From: Haematobia irritans
Lineage: Eukaryota; Arthropoda; Insecta; Diptera; Muscidae
Direction of reading: 5' to 3'
Assembly (NCBI RefSeq): GCF_050003625.1
Contig: NC_134399.1
Span: 153,196,473-153,260,472 of the forward strand
Length of the DNA stretch: 64,000 nt
Shown: one piece after another, positions 49,001 through 60,746 of the stretch
How the letters are laid out: every line of letters starts with the position of its first letter
How positions within the stretch are numbered: position 1 is the stretch's first letter
Made by a program: the position numbers and the translations under genes
Notes under the pieces: generated by a model
What the model was told of the DNA's origin: nothing
Seen by the model: only the letters and a program-made list of their open reading frames with translations
Database searches by the model: none

Positions 49001-52000
49001 GCGAAAAGGAGCTTAATTCATGACCACCCCCAAAAAATCGAAAATTCCATCCAAATACTGAAAAAATTTAAATTTTTATATGAAAAATTTGTTTTGCTCA
49101 TATCTCCTAAACTATGCGTCCTAGAGCGAAAAGGAGCTTAATTCATGACCACCCCCAAAAAATCGAAAATTCCTTCGAAATCCTGAAAAAATTGAAATTT
49201 TTATATGAAAAACTTGTTTTGCTCATATCTCCTAAACTATGCGTCCTAGAGCGAAAAGGAGCTTAATTCATGACCACCCCCAAAAAATCGAAAATTCTTT
49301 CGAAATCCTGAAAAAATTGAAATTTTTATATGAAAAACTTGTTTTGCTCATATCTCCTAAACTATGCGTCCTAGAGCGAAAAGGAGCTTAATTCATGACC
49401 ACCCCCAAAAAATCGAAAATTCCCTCCAAATCCTGAAAAAATTGAAAATTTTATATGAAAAACTTGTTTTGCTCATATCTCCTAAACTATGCGTCCTAGA
49501 GCGAAAAGGAGCTTAATTCATGACCACCCCCAAAAAATCGAAAATTCCATCCAAATCCTGAAAAAATTTAAATTTTTATATGAAAAATTTGTTTTGCTCA
49601 TATCTCCTAAACTATGCGTCCTAGAGCGAAAAGGAGCTTAATTCATGACCACCCCAAAAAAATCGAAAATTCCTTCGAAATCCCGAAAAAATTGAAATTT
49701 TTATATGAAAAACTTGTTTTGCTCATATCTCCTAAACTATGCGTCCTAGAGCTTAATTCATGACTACCCCCAAAAAATCGAAAATTCCATCCAAATCCTG
49801 AAAAATTTTAAATTTTTATATGAAAAACTTGTTTTGCTCATATCTCCTAAACTATGCGTCCTAGAGCGAAAAGGAGCTTAATTCATGACCACCCCAAAAA
49901 AATCGAAAATTCCATCCAAATCCTGAAAAAATTGAAATTTTTATATGAAAAACTTGTTTTGCTCATATCTCCTAAACTATGCGTCCTAGAGCGAAAAGGA
50001 GCTTAATTCATGACCAATTTTTATATGAAAAACTTGTTTTGCTCATATCTCCTAAACTATGCGTCCTAGAGCGAAAAGGAGCTTAATTCATGACCACCCC
50101 CAAAAAATCCAAAATTCCTTCGAAATCCTGAAAAAATTGAAATTTTTATATGAAAAACTTGTTTTGCTCATATCTCCTAAACTATGCGTCCTAGAGCGAA
50201 AAGGAGCTTAATTCATGACCACCCCCAAAAAATCGAAAATTACATCCAAATCCTGAAAAAATTGAAATTTTTATACGAAAAACTTGTTTTGCTCATATCT
50301 CCTAAACTATGCGTCCTAGAGCGAAAAGGAGCTTAATTCATGACTACCCCCAAAAAATCGAAAATTCCTTCGAAATCCTGAAAAAATTGAAATTTTTATA
50401 TGAAAAACTTGTTTTGCTCATATCTCCTAAACTATGCGTCCTAGAGCGAAAAGGAGCTTAATTCATGACCACCCCCAAAAAATTGAAAATTCCTTCGAAA
50501 TCCTGAAAAAATTGAAATTTTTATATGAAAAACTTGTTTTGCTCATATCTCCTAAACTATGCGTCCTAGAGCGAAAAGGAGCTTAATTCATGACCACCCC
50601 CAAAAAATCGAAAATTCCATCCAAATCATGACAAAATTTAAATTTTTATATGAAAAATTCGTTTTGCTCATATCTCCTAAACTATGCGTCCTAGAGCGAA
50701 AAGGAGCTTAATTCATGACCACCCCCAAAAAATCGAAAATTCCATCCAAATCCTAAAAAAATTGAAATTTTTATATGAAAAACTTGTTTTGCTCATATCT
50801 CCTAAACTATGCGTCCTAGAGCTTAATTCATGACCACCCCCAAAAAATCGAAAATTCCATCCAAATCCTGAAAAAATTGAAATTTTTATATGAAAAACTT
50901 GTTTTGCTCATATCTCCTAAACTATGCGTTCTAGAGCGAAAAGGAGCTTAATTCATGACCACCCCCAAAAAATCGAAAATTCCATCCAAATCCTGAAAAA
51001 ATTGAAATTTTTATATGAAAAACTTGTTTTGCTCATATCTCCTAAACTATGCGTCCTAGAGCGAAAAGGAGCTTAATTCATGACCACCCCAAAAAATCGA
51101 AAATTCCATCCAAATCCTGAAAAAATTGAAATTTTTATATGAAAAACTTGTTTTGCTCATATCTCCTAAACTATGCGTCCTAGAGCGAAAAGGAGCTTAA
51201 TTCATGACCACCCCAAAAAAATCGAAAATTCCATCCAAATCCTGAAAAAATTGAAATTTTTATATGAAAAACTTGTTTTGCTCATATCTCCTAAACTATG
51301 CGTCCTAGAGTGAAAAGGAGCTTAATTCATGACCACCCCCAAAAAATCGAAAATTCCATCCAAATCCTGAAAAAATTGAAATTTTTATATGAAAAACTTG
51401 TTTTGCTCATATCTCCTAAACTATGCGTCCTAGAGTGAAAAGGAGCTTAATTCATGACCACCCCCAAAAAATCGAAAATTCCATCCAAATCCTGAAAAAA
51501 TTGAAATTTTTATATGAAAAACTTGTTTTGCTCATATCTCCTAAACTATGCGTCCTAGAGTGAAAAGGAGCTTAATTCATGACCACCCCCAAAAAATCGA
51601 AAATTCCATCCAAATCCTGAAAAAATTGAAATTTTTATATGAAAAACTTGTTTTGCTCATATCTCCTAAACTATGCGTCCTAGAGCGAAAAGGAGCTTAA
51701 TTCATGACCACCCCAAAAAAATCGAAAATTCCATCCAAATCCTGAAAAAATTGAAATTTTTATATGAAAAACTTGTTTTGCTCATATCTCCTAAACTATG
51801 CGTCCTAGAGTGAAAAGGAGCTTAATTCATGACCACCCCCAAAAAATCGAAAATTCCATCCAAATCCTGAAAAAATAGAAATTTTTATATGAAAAACTTG
51901 TTTTGCTCATATCTCCTAAACTATGCGTCCTAGAGCGAAAAGGAGCTTAATTCATGACCACCCCCAAAAAATCGAAAATTCCATCCAAATCCTGAAAAAA

Positions 52001-52428
52001 ATTAAATTTTTATATGAAAAATTTGTTTTGCTCATATCTCCTAAACTATGCGTCCTAGAGCGAAAAGGAGCTTAATTCATGACCACCCCCAAAAAATCTA
52101 AAATTCCATCCAAATCCTGAAAAAATTTAAATTTTTATATGAAAAATTTGTTTTGCTCATATCTCCTAAACTATGCGTCCTAGAGCGAAAAGGAGCTTAA
52201 TTCATGACCACCCCCAAAAAATCGAAAATTCCTTCGAAATCCTGAAAAAATTGAAATTTTTATATGAAAAACTTGTTTTGCTCATATCTCCTAAACTATG
52301 CGTCCTAGAGCGAAAAGGAGCTTAATTCATGACCACCCCCAAAAAATCGAAAATTCCTTCGAAATCCTGAAAAAATTGAAATTTTTATATGAAAAACTTG
52401 TTTTGCTCATATGTCCTAAAGTATGCGT
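46068..52428 (+). repeat. 6.4 kb duplicate of 37886-44371 (offset 8057-8181 bp)
   Basis: Shared markers: GAGAGAAAAGG (38712/46893), CCTAAAGCG (40939/48996), T80 (41955/50012), AATCCAAAATTC with Q (42050/50107), GACTACC with Q, AAATTGAAAA with Q, the 4C start of the G26 block (43025/51082) and ATGTCCTAAAGTATG (44354/52411). The offset changes from 8181 to 8057 because the right copy lacks one TC-V monomer (125) and keeps one A lost at 38906. The match ends just after GTATGCGTC, where the left copy continues CATATAG and the right CTAGAG. Confidence 0.93.
46884..47081 (+). other. Longest chance open frame on +, not a gene
   Basis: A reference monomer opens a frame at ATGCGTCCTAG and meets TAA at positions 38-40 of the next copy, giving 50 codons. 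Here a single A>C at 47035 turns that TAA into TCA, so the frame runs to 65 codons. The protein is simply translated satellite, low in complexity and rich in Lys, Leu and Ser. There is no domain and no codon conservation, and the frame breaks in adjacent copies. Confidence 0.9.
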
Positions 52429-52830
52429 CCTAGAGCGAAAAGGAGCTTAATTCATGACCACCCCCAAAAAATCGAAAATTCCATCCAAATCCTGAAAAAA
52501 TTGAAATTTTTATATGAAAAACTTGTTTTGCTCATACCTCCTAAACTATGCGTTCTAGAGCGAAAAGGAGCTTAATTCATGACCACCCCCAAAAAATCGA
52601 AAATTCCATCCAAATCCTGAAAAAAATTAAATTTTTATATGAAAAATTTGTTTTGCTCATATCTCCTAAACTATGCGTCCTAGAGCGAAAAGGAGCTTAA
52701 TTCATGACCACCCCCAAAAAATCTAAAATTCCATCCAAATCCTGAAAAAATTTAAATTTTTATATGAAAAATTTGTTTTGCTCATATCTCCTAAACTATG
52801 CGTCCTAGAGCGAAAAGGAGCTTAATTCAT
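52429..52830 (+). repeat. Short link between two G26 blocks
   Basis: R or V with CATACCTCC, AAAAAAATT and X-W copies, then the 4C start of the next G26 block. CATACCTCC recurs near 54774. The order AAAAAAATT, X-W repeats what stands at 51970-52190, so the exchange that created the 1749 bp offset probably lay in this order. Confidence 0.75.
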
Positions 52831-54454
52831 GACCACCCCAAAAAATCGAAAATTCCATCCAAATCCTGAAAAAATTGAAATTTTTATATGAAAAACTTGT
52901 TTTGCTCATATCTCCTAAACTATGCGTCCTAGAGCGAAAAGGAGCTTAATTCATGACCACCCCAAAAAAATCGAAAATTCCATCCAAATCCTGAAAAAAT
53001 TGAAATTTTTATATGAAAAACTTGTTTTGCTCATATCTCCTAAACTATGCGTCCTAGAGTGAAAAGGAGCTTAATTCATGACCACCCCCAAAAAATCGAA
53101 AATTCCATCCAAATCCTGAAAAAATTGAAATTTTTATATGAAAAACTTGTTTTGCTCATATCTCCTAAACTATGCGTCCTAGAGTGAAAAGGAGCTTAAT
53201 TCATGACCACCCCCAAAAAATCGAAAATTCCATCCAAATCCTGAAAAAATTTAAATTTTTATATGAAAAACTTGTTTTGCTCATATCTCCTAAACTATGC
53301 GTCCTAGAGTGAAAAGGAGCTTAATTCATGACCACCCCCAAAAAATCGAAAATTCCATCCAAATCCTGAAAAAATTGAAATTTTTATATGAAAAACTTGT
53401 TTTGCTCATATCTCCTAAACTATGCGTCCTAGAGCGAAAAGGAGCTTAATTCATGACCACCCCAAAAAAATCGAAAATTCCATCCAAATCCTGAAAAAAT
53501 TGAAATTTTTATATGAAAAACTTGTTTTGCTCATATCTCCTAAACTATGCGTCCTAGAGTGAAAAGGAGCTTAATTCATGACCACCCCCAAAAAATCGAA
53601 AATTCCATCCAAATCCTGAAAAAATTGAAATTTTTATATGAAAAACTTGTTTTGCTCATATCTCCTAAACTATGCGTCCTAGAGCGAAAAGGAGCTTAAT
53701 TCATGACCACCCCCAAAAAATCGAAAATTCCATCCAAATCCTGAAAAAAATTAAATTTTTATATGAAAAATTTGTTTTGCTCATATCTCCTAAACTATGC
53801 GTCCTAGAGCGAAAAGGAGCTTAATTCATGACCACCCCCAAAAAATCTAAAATTCCATCCAAATCCTGAAAAAATTTAAATTTTTATATGAAAAATTTGT
53901 TTTGCTCATATCTCCTAAACTATGCGTCCTAGAGCGAAAAGGAGCTTAATTCATGACCACCCCCAAAAAATCGAAAATTCCTTCGAAATCCTGAAAAAAT
54001 TGAAATTTTTATATGAAAAACTTGTTTTGCTCATATCTCCTAAACTATGCGTCCTAGAGCGAAAAGGAGCTTAATTCATGACCACCCCCAAAAAATCGAA
54101 AATTCCTTCGAAATCCTGAAAAAATTGAAATTTTTATATGAAAAACTTGTTTTGCTCATATGTCCTAAAGTATGCGTCATATAGCGAAAAGGAGCGTAAT
54201 TCATGACAACCCCAAAAAAATCGAAAATTCCATCCAAATCCTGAAAAAATTGAAATTTTTATATGAAAAACTTGTTTTGCTCATATCTCCTAAACTATGC
54301 GTCCTAGAGCGAAAGGGAGCTTAATTCATGACCACCCCCAAAAAATCGAAAATTCCATCCAAATCCTGAAAAAATTTAAATTTTTATATGAAAAATTTGT
54401 TTTGCTCATATCTCCTAAACTATGCGTCCTAGAGCGAAAAGGAGCTTAATTCAT
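52831..54454 (+). repeat. G26-rich block, copy 3
   Basis: The 4C start at 52831 is 1749 bp (14x125 minus 1) after that at 51082 and 9806 bp after that at 43025. It carries the complete terminal set (GTCATATAG, GAGCGTAA, GACAACCCC, GAAAGGG) found at 44354-44520 but absent from the nearer copy at 52411-52560. It is therefore closer to the distant copy than to its neighbour. At 54455 it continues into C(D10) instead of T80. Confidence 0.9.
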
Positions 54455-57449
54455 GACCACCCCAAAAAAATCGAAAATTCCTTCGAAATCCCGAAAAAAT
54501 TGAAATTTTTATATGAAAAACTTGTTTTGCTCATATCTCCTAAACTATGCGTCCTAGAGCTTAATTCATGACTACCCCCAAAAAATCGAAAATGCCATCC
54601 AAATCCTGAAAAAATTGAAATTTTTATACGAAAAACTTGTTTTGCTCATATCTCCTAAACTATGCGTCCTAGAGCGAAAAGGAGCTTAATTCATGACCAC
54701 CCCCAAAAAATCGAAAATTCCATCCAAATCCTGAAAAAATTGAAATTTTTATATGAAAAACTTGTTTTGCTCATACCTCCTAAACTATGCGTTCTAGAGC
54801 GAAAAGGAGCTTAATTCATGACCACCCCCAAAAAATCGAAAATTCCATCCAAATCCTGAAAAAATTGAAATTTTTATATGAAAAACTTGTTTTGCTCATA
54901 TCTCCTAAACTATGCGTCCTAGAGCGAAAAGGAGTTTAATTCATGACCACCCCCAAAAAATCGAAAATTCCTTCCAAATCCTGAAAAAATTGAAATTTTT
55001 ATATGAAAAACTTGTTTTGCTCATATCTCCTAAACTACGCGTCCTAGAGCGAAAAGGAGCTTAATTCATGACCACCCCCAAAAAATCGAAAATTCCATCC
55101 AAATCCTGAAAAAATTGAAATTTTTATACGAAAAACTTGTTTTGCTCATATCTCCTAAACTATGCGTCCTAGAGCCAAAAGGAGCTTAATTCATGACCAC
55201 CCCCAAAAAATCGAAAATTCCATCCAAATACTAAAAAAATTTAAATTTTTATATGAAAAATTTGTTTTGCTCATATCTCCTAAACTATGCGTCCTAGAGC
55301 GAAAAGGAGCTTAATTCATGACCACCCCCAAAAAATCGAAAATTCCTTCCAAATCCTGAAAAAATTGAAATTTTTATATGAAAAACTTGTTTTGCTCATA
55401 TCTCCTAAACTATGCGTCCTAGAGCTTAATTCATGACCACCCCCAAAAAATCGAAAATTCCTTCCAAATCCTGAAAAAATTGAAATTTTTATATGAAAAA
55501 CTTGTTTTGCTCATATCTCCTAAACTATGCGTTCTAGAGCGAAAAGGAGCTTAATTCATGACCACCCCCAAAAAATCGAAAATTCCATCCAAATCCTGAA
55601 AAAATTGAAATTTTTATATGAAAAACTTGTTTTGCTCACATCTCCTAAACTATGCGTCCTAGAGCGAAAAGGAGCTTAATTCATGACCACCCCCAAAAAA
55701 TCGAAAATTCCTTCCAAATCCTGAAAAAATTGAAATTTTTATATGAAAAACTTGTTTTGCTCATATCTCCTAAACTATGCGTCCTAGAGCGAAAATGAGC
55801 TTAATTCATGACCACCCCCAAAAAATCGAAAATTCCATCCAAATCCTGAAAAAAATTAAATTTTTATATGAAAAATTTGTTTTGCTCATATCTCCTAAAC
55901 TATGCGTCCTAGAGCGAAAAGGAGCTTAATTCATGACCACCCCCAAAAAATCTAAAATTCCATCCAAATCCTGAAAAAATTTAAATTTTTATATGAAAAA
56001 TTTGTTTTGCTCATATCTCCTAAACTATGCGTCCTAGAGCGAAAAGGAGCTTAATTCATGACCACCCCCAAAAAATCGAAAATTCCTTCGAAATCCTGAA
56101 AAAAATGAAATTTTTATATGAAAAACTTGTTTTGCTCATATCTCCTAAACTATGCGTCCTAGAGCGAAAAGGAGCTTAATTCATGACCACCCCCAAAAAA
56201 TCGAAAATTCCTTCGAAATCCTGAAAAAATTGAAATTTTTATATGAAAAACTTGTTTTGCTCATATCTCCTAAACTATGCGTCCCAGAGCGAAAAGGAGC
56301 TTAATTCATGACCACCCCAAAAAAATCGAAAATTCCATCCAAATCCTGAAAAAATTGAAATTTTTATATGAAAAACTTGTTTTGCTCATATCTCCTAAAC
56401 TATGCGTCGTAGAGTGAAAAGGAGCTTAATTCATGACCACCCCCAAAAAATCGAAAATTCCATCCAAATCCTGAAAAAATTTAAATTTTTATATGAAAAA
56501 TTTGTTTTGCTCATATCTCCTAAACTATGCGTCCTAGAGCGAAAAGGAGCTTAATTCATGACCACCCCCAAAAAATCGAAAATTCCTTCGAAATCCTGAA
56601 AAAATTGAAATTTTTATATGAAAAACTTGTTTTGCTCATATCTCCTAAACTATGCGTCCTAGAGCGAAAAGGAGCTTAATTCATGACCACCCCCAAAAAA
56701 TCTAAAATTCCATCCAAATCCTGAAAAAATTTAAATTTTTATATGAAAAATTTGTTTTGCTCATATCTCCTAAACTATGCGTCCTAGAGCGAAAAGGAGC
56801 TTAATTCATGACCACCCCCAAAAAATCGAAAATTCCATCCAAATCCTGAAAAAATTGAAATTTTTATACGAAAAACTTGTTTTGCTCATATCTCCTAAAC
56901 TATGCGTCCTAGAGCCAAAAGGAGCTTAATTCATGACCACCCCCAAAAAATCGAAAATTCCTTCCAAATCCTGAAAAAATTGAAATTTTTATATGAAAAA
57001 CTTGTTTTGCTCATATCTCCTAAACTACGCGTCCTAGAGCGAAAAGGAGCTTAATTCATGACCACCCCCAAAAAATCGAAAATTCCATCCAAATCCTGAA
57101 AAAATTGAAATTTTTATACGAAAAACTTGTTTTGCTCATATCTCCTAAACTATGCGTCCTAGAGCCAAAAGGAGCTTAATTCATGACCACCCCCAAAAAA
57201 TCGAAAATTCCTTCGAAATCCTGAAAAAATTGAAATTTTTATATGAAAAATTTGTTTTGCTCATATCTCCTAAACTATGCGTCCTAGAGCGAAAAGGAGC
57301 TTAATTCATGACCACCCCCAAAAAATTGAAAATTCCTTCCAAATCCTGAAAAAATTGAAATTTTTATATGAAAAACTTGTTTTGCTCATATCTCCTAAAC
57401 TATGCGTCCTAGAGCTTAATTCATGACCACCCCCAAAAAATCGAAAATT
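54455..57449 (+). repeat. Mixed block with paired TATACG-GAGCC and CTACGCG copies
   Basis: Order: C(D10), a Y-like copy with AATGCC and TATACG, V with CATACCTCC, R, TC with CTACGCG, TATACG with GAGCC, an ACTAAAAAAATTT W, TC(D10), TC-V, B, TC, AAAAAAATT, X-W, Q with GAAAAAAATG, Q with GTCCCAGAG (56281), S with GTCGTAGAGTG (56406), W, Q, X-W, TATACG-GAGCC, TC-CTACGCG, TATACG-GAGCC, Q, TC(D10). GTCCCAGAG and GTCGTAGAGTG recur together 7334 bp later at 63615 and 63740. Confidence 0.8.
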
Positions 57450-57503
57450 CCATCCAAATCCTGAAAAAATTAAATTTTTATATGAAAAATTTGTTTTGCT
57501 CAT
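57306..57503 (-). other. Longest chance open frame on -, not a gene
   Basis: The 65-codon frame crosses two copies. The 10 bp deletion near 57415 and a 1 bp shorter A-run near 57470 shift the reading frame past the usual stops. The product contains two diverged translations of the same repeat segment (both with SKT.FSYKN), as expected from translated satellite. There is no domain, and the frame is absent from other monomers. Confidence 0.9.
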
Positions 57504-60500
57504 ATCTCCTAAACTATGCGTCCTAGAGCGAAAAGGAGCTTAATTCATGACCACCCCCAAAAAATCTAAAATTCCATCCAAATCCTGAAAAAATTTAAAT
57601 TTTTATATGAAAAATTTGTTTTGCTCATATCTCCTAAACTATGCGTCCTAGAGCGAAAAGGAGCTTAATTCATGACCACCCCCAAAAAATCGAAAATTCC
57701 TTCGAAATCCTGAAAAAATTGAAATTTTTATATGAAAAACTTGTTTTGCTCATATCTCCTAAACTATGCGTCCTAGAGCGAAAAGGAGCTTAATTCATGA
57801 CCACCCCCAAAAAATCGAAAATTCCTTCGAAATCCTGAAAAAATTGAAATTTTTATATGAAAAACTTGTTTTGCTCATATGTCCTAAACTATGCGTCCTA
57901 GAGCGAAAAGGAGCTTAATTCATGACCACCCCCACAAAATCGAAAATTCCTTCGAAATCCTGAAAAAATTGAAATTTTTATATGAAAAACTTGTTTTGCT
58001 CATATCTCATAAACTATGCGTCCTAGAGCGAAAAGGAGCTTAATTCATGACCACCCCCAAAAAATCGAAAATTCCTTCGAAATCCTGAAAAAATTGAAAT
58101 TTTTATATGAAAAACTTGTTTTGCTCATATCTCCTAAACTATGCGTCCTAGAGCGAAAAGGAGCTTAATTCATGACCACCCCCAAAAAATCGAAAATTCC
58201 CTCCAAATCCTGAAAAAATTTAAATTTTATATGAAAAACTTGTTTTGCTCATATCTCCTAAACTATGCGTCCTAGAGCGAAAAGGAGCTTAATTCATGAC
58301 CACCCCCAAAAAATCGAAAATTCCATCCAAATCCTGAAAAAATTTAAATTTTTATATGAAAAATTTGTTTTGCTCATATCTCCTAAACTATGCGTCCTAG
58401 AGCGAAAAGGAGCTTAATTCATGACCACCCCAAAAAAATCGAAAATTCCTTCGAAATCCCGAAAAAATTGAAATTTTTATATGAAAAACTTGTTTTGCTC
58501 ATATCTCCTAAACTATGCGTCCTAGAGCTTAATTCATGACTACCCCCAAAAAATCGAAAATTCCATCCAAATCCTGAAAAATTTTAAATTTTTATATGAA
58601 AAACTTGTTTTGCTCATATCTCCTAAACTATGCGTCCTAGAGCGAAAAGGAGCTTAATTCATGACCAATTTTTATATGAAAAACTTGTTTTGCTCATATC
58701 TCCTAAACTATGCGTCCTAGAGCGAAAAGGAGCTTAATTCATGACCACCCCCAAAAAATCGAAAATTCCTTCGAAATCCTGAAAAAATTGAAATTTTTAT
58801 ATGAAAAACTTGTTTTGCTCATATCTCCTAAACTATGCGTCCTAGAGCGAAAAGGAGCTTAATTCATGACCACCCCCAAAAAATCGAAAATTACATCCAA
58901 ATCCTGAAAAAATTGAAATTTTTATACGAAAAACTTGTTTTGCTCATATCTCCTAAACTATGCGTCCTAGAGCGAAAAGGAGCTTAATTCATGACCACCC
59001 CCAAAAAATCGAAAATTCCATCCAAATCCTGAAAAAATTGAAATTTTTATATGAAAAACTTGTTTTGCTCATATCTCCTAAACTATGCGTCCTAGAGCGA
59101 AAAGGAGCTTAATTCATGACCACCCCCAAAAAATCGAAAATTCCATCCAAATCATGAAAAAATTTAAATTTTTATATGAAAAATTTGTTTTGCTCATATC
59201 TCCTAAACTATGCGTCCTAGAGCGAAAAGGAGCTTAATTCATGACCACCCCCAAAAAATCGAAAATTCCATCCAAATCCTAAAAAAATTGAAATTTTTAT
59301 ATGAAAAACTTGTTTTGCTCATATCTCCTAAACTATGCGTCCTAGAGCTTAATTCATGACCACCCCCAAAAAATCGAAAATTCCATCCAAATCCTGAAAA
59401 AATTGAAATTTTTATATGAAAAACTTGTTTTGCTCATATCTCCTAAACTATGCGTCCTAGAGCGAAAAGGAGCTTAATTCATGACCACCCCAAAAAATCG
59501 AAAATTCCTTCGAAATCCTGAAAAAATTGAAATTTTTATATGAAAAACTTGTTTTGCTCATATCTCCTAAACTATGCGTCCTAGAGCGAAAAGGAGTTTA
59601 ATTCATGACCACCCCCAAAAAATCGAAAATTCCTTCCAAATCCTGAAAAAATTGAAATTTTTATATGAAAAACTTGTTTTGCTCATATCTCCTAAACTAT
59701 GCGTCCTAGAGCGAAAAGGAGCTTAATTCATGACCACCCCCAAAAAATCGAAAATTCCATCCAAATCCTGAAAAAATTGAAATTTTTATACGAAAAACTT
59801 GTTTTGCTCATATCTCCTAAACTATGCGTCCTAGAGCCAAAAGGAGCTTAATTCATGACCACCCCCAAAAAATCGAAAATTCCTTCCAAATCCTGAAAAA
59901 ATTGAAATTTTTATATGAAAAACTTGTTTTGCTCATATCTCCTAAACTACGCGTCCTAGAGCGAAAAGGAGCTTAATTCATGACCACCCCCAAAAAATCG
60001 AAAATTCCATCCAAATCCTGAAAAAATTGAAATTTTTATACGAAAAACTTGTTTTGCTCATATCTCCTAAACTATGCGTCCTAGAGCCAAAAGGAGCTTA
60101 ATTCATGACCACCCCCAAAAAATCGAAAATTCCATCCAAATACTGAAAAAATTTAAATTTTTATATGAAAAATTTGTTTTGCTCATATCTCCTAAACTAT
60201 GCGTCCTAGAGCGAAAAGGAGCTTAATTCATGACCACCCCCAAAAAATCGAAAATTCCTTCCAAATCCTGAAAAAATTGAAATTTTTATATGAAAAACTT
60301 GTTTTGCTCATATCTCCTAAACTATGCGTCCTAGAGCTTAATTCATGACCACCCCCAAAAAATCGAAAATTCCTTCCAAATCCTGAAAAAATTGAAATTT
60401 TTATATGAAAAACTTGTTTTGCTCATATCTCCTAAACTATGCGTTCTAGAGCGAAAAGGATCTTAATTCATGACCACCCCCAAAAAATCGAAAATTCCAT

Positions 60501-60746
60501 CCAAATCCTGAAAAAATTGAAATTTTTATATGAAAAACTTGTTTTGCTCACATCTCCTAAACTATGCGTCCTAGAGCGAAAAGGAGCTTAATTCATGACC
60601 ACCCCCAAAAAATCGAAAATTCCATCCAAATCCTGAAAAAATTGAAATTTTTATATGAAAAACTTGTTTTGCTCATATCTCCTAAACTATGCGTCCTAGA
60701 GTGAAAAGGAGCTTAATTCATGACCACCCCCAAAAAATCGAAAATT
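57450..60746 (+). repeat. 3.3-3.4 kb block, copy 1
   Basis: Order: AAAAAATTAAAT copy, X-W, Q, Q with ATGTCC, CCCACAAAAT-Q with CTCATAAAC (58007), Q, K-like (1 bp short), W, C(D10), Y, T80 (58663, directly after Y with no S), Q, A, R, H, N(D10), R, 4C-Q with GGAGTTT, TC, TATACG-GAGCC, TC-CTACGCG, TATACG-GAGCC, ACT-W, TC(D10), TC-V with GGATCTT, B, G26. Confidence 0.9.

Noticed and set aside
57306..57503. 65-codon open frame on the - strand
   Set aside because: Opened by a 10 bp deletion and a 1 bp shorter A-run that shift frames between copies. The product is translated satellite repeat with no domain.
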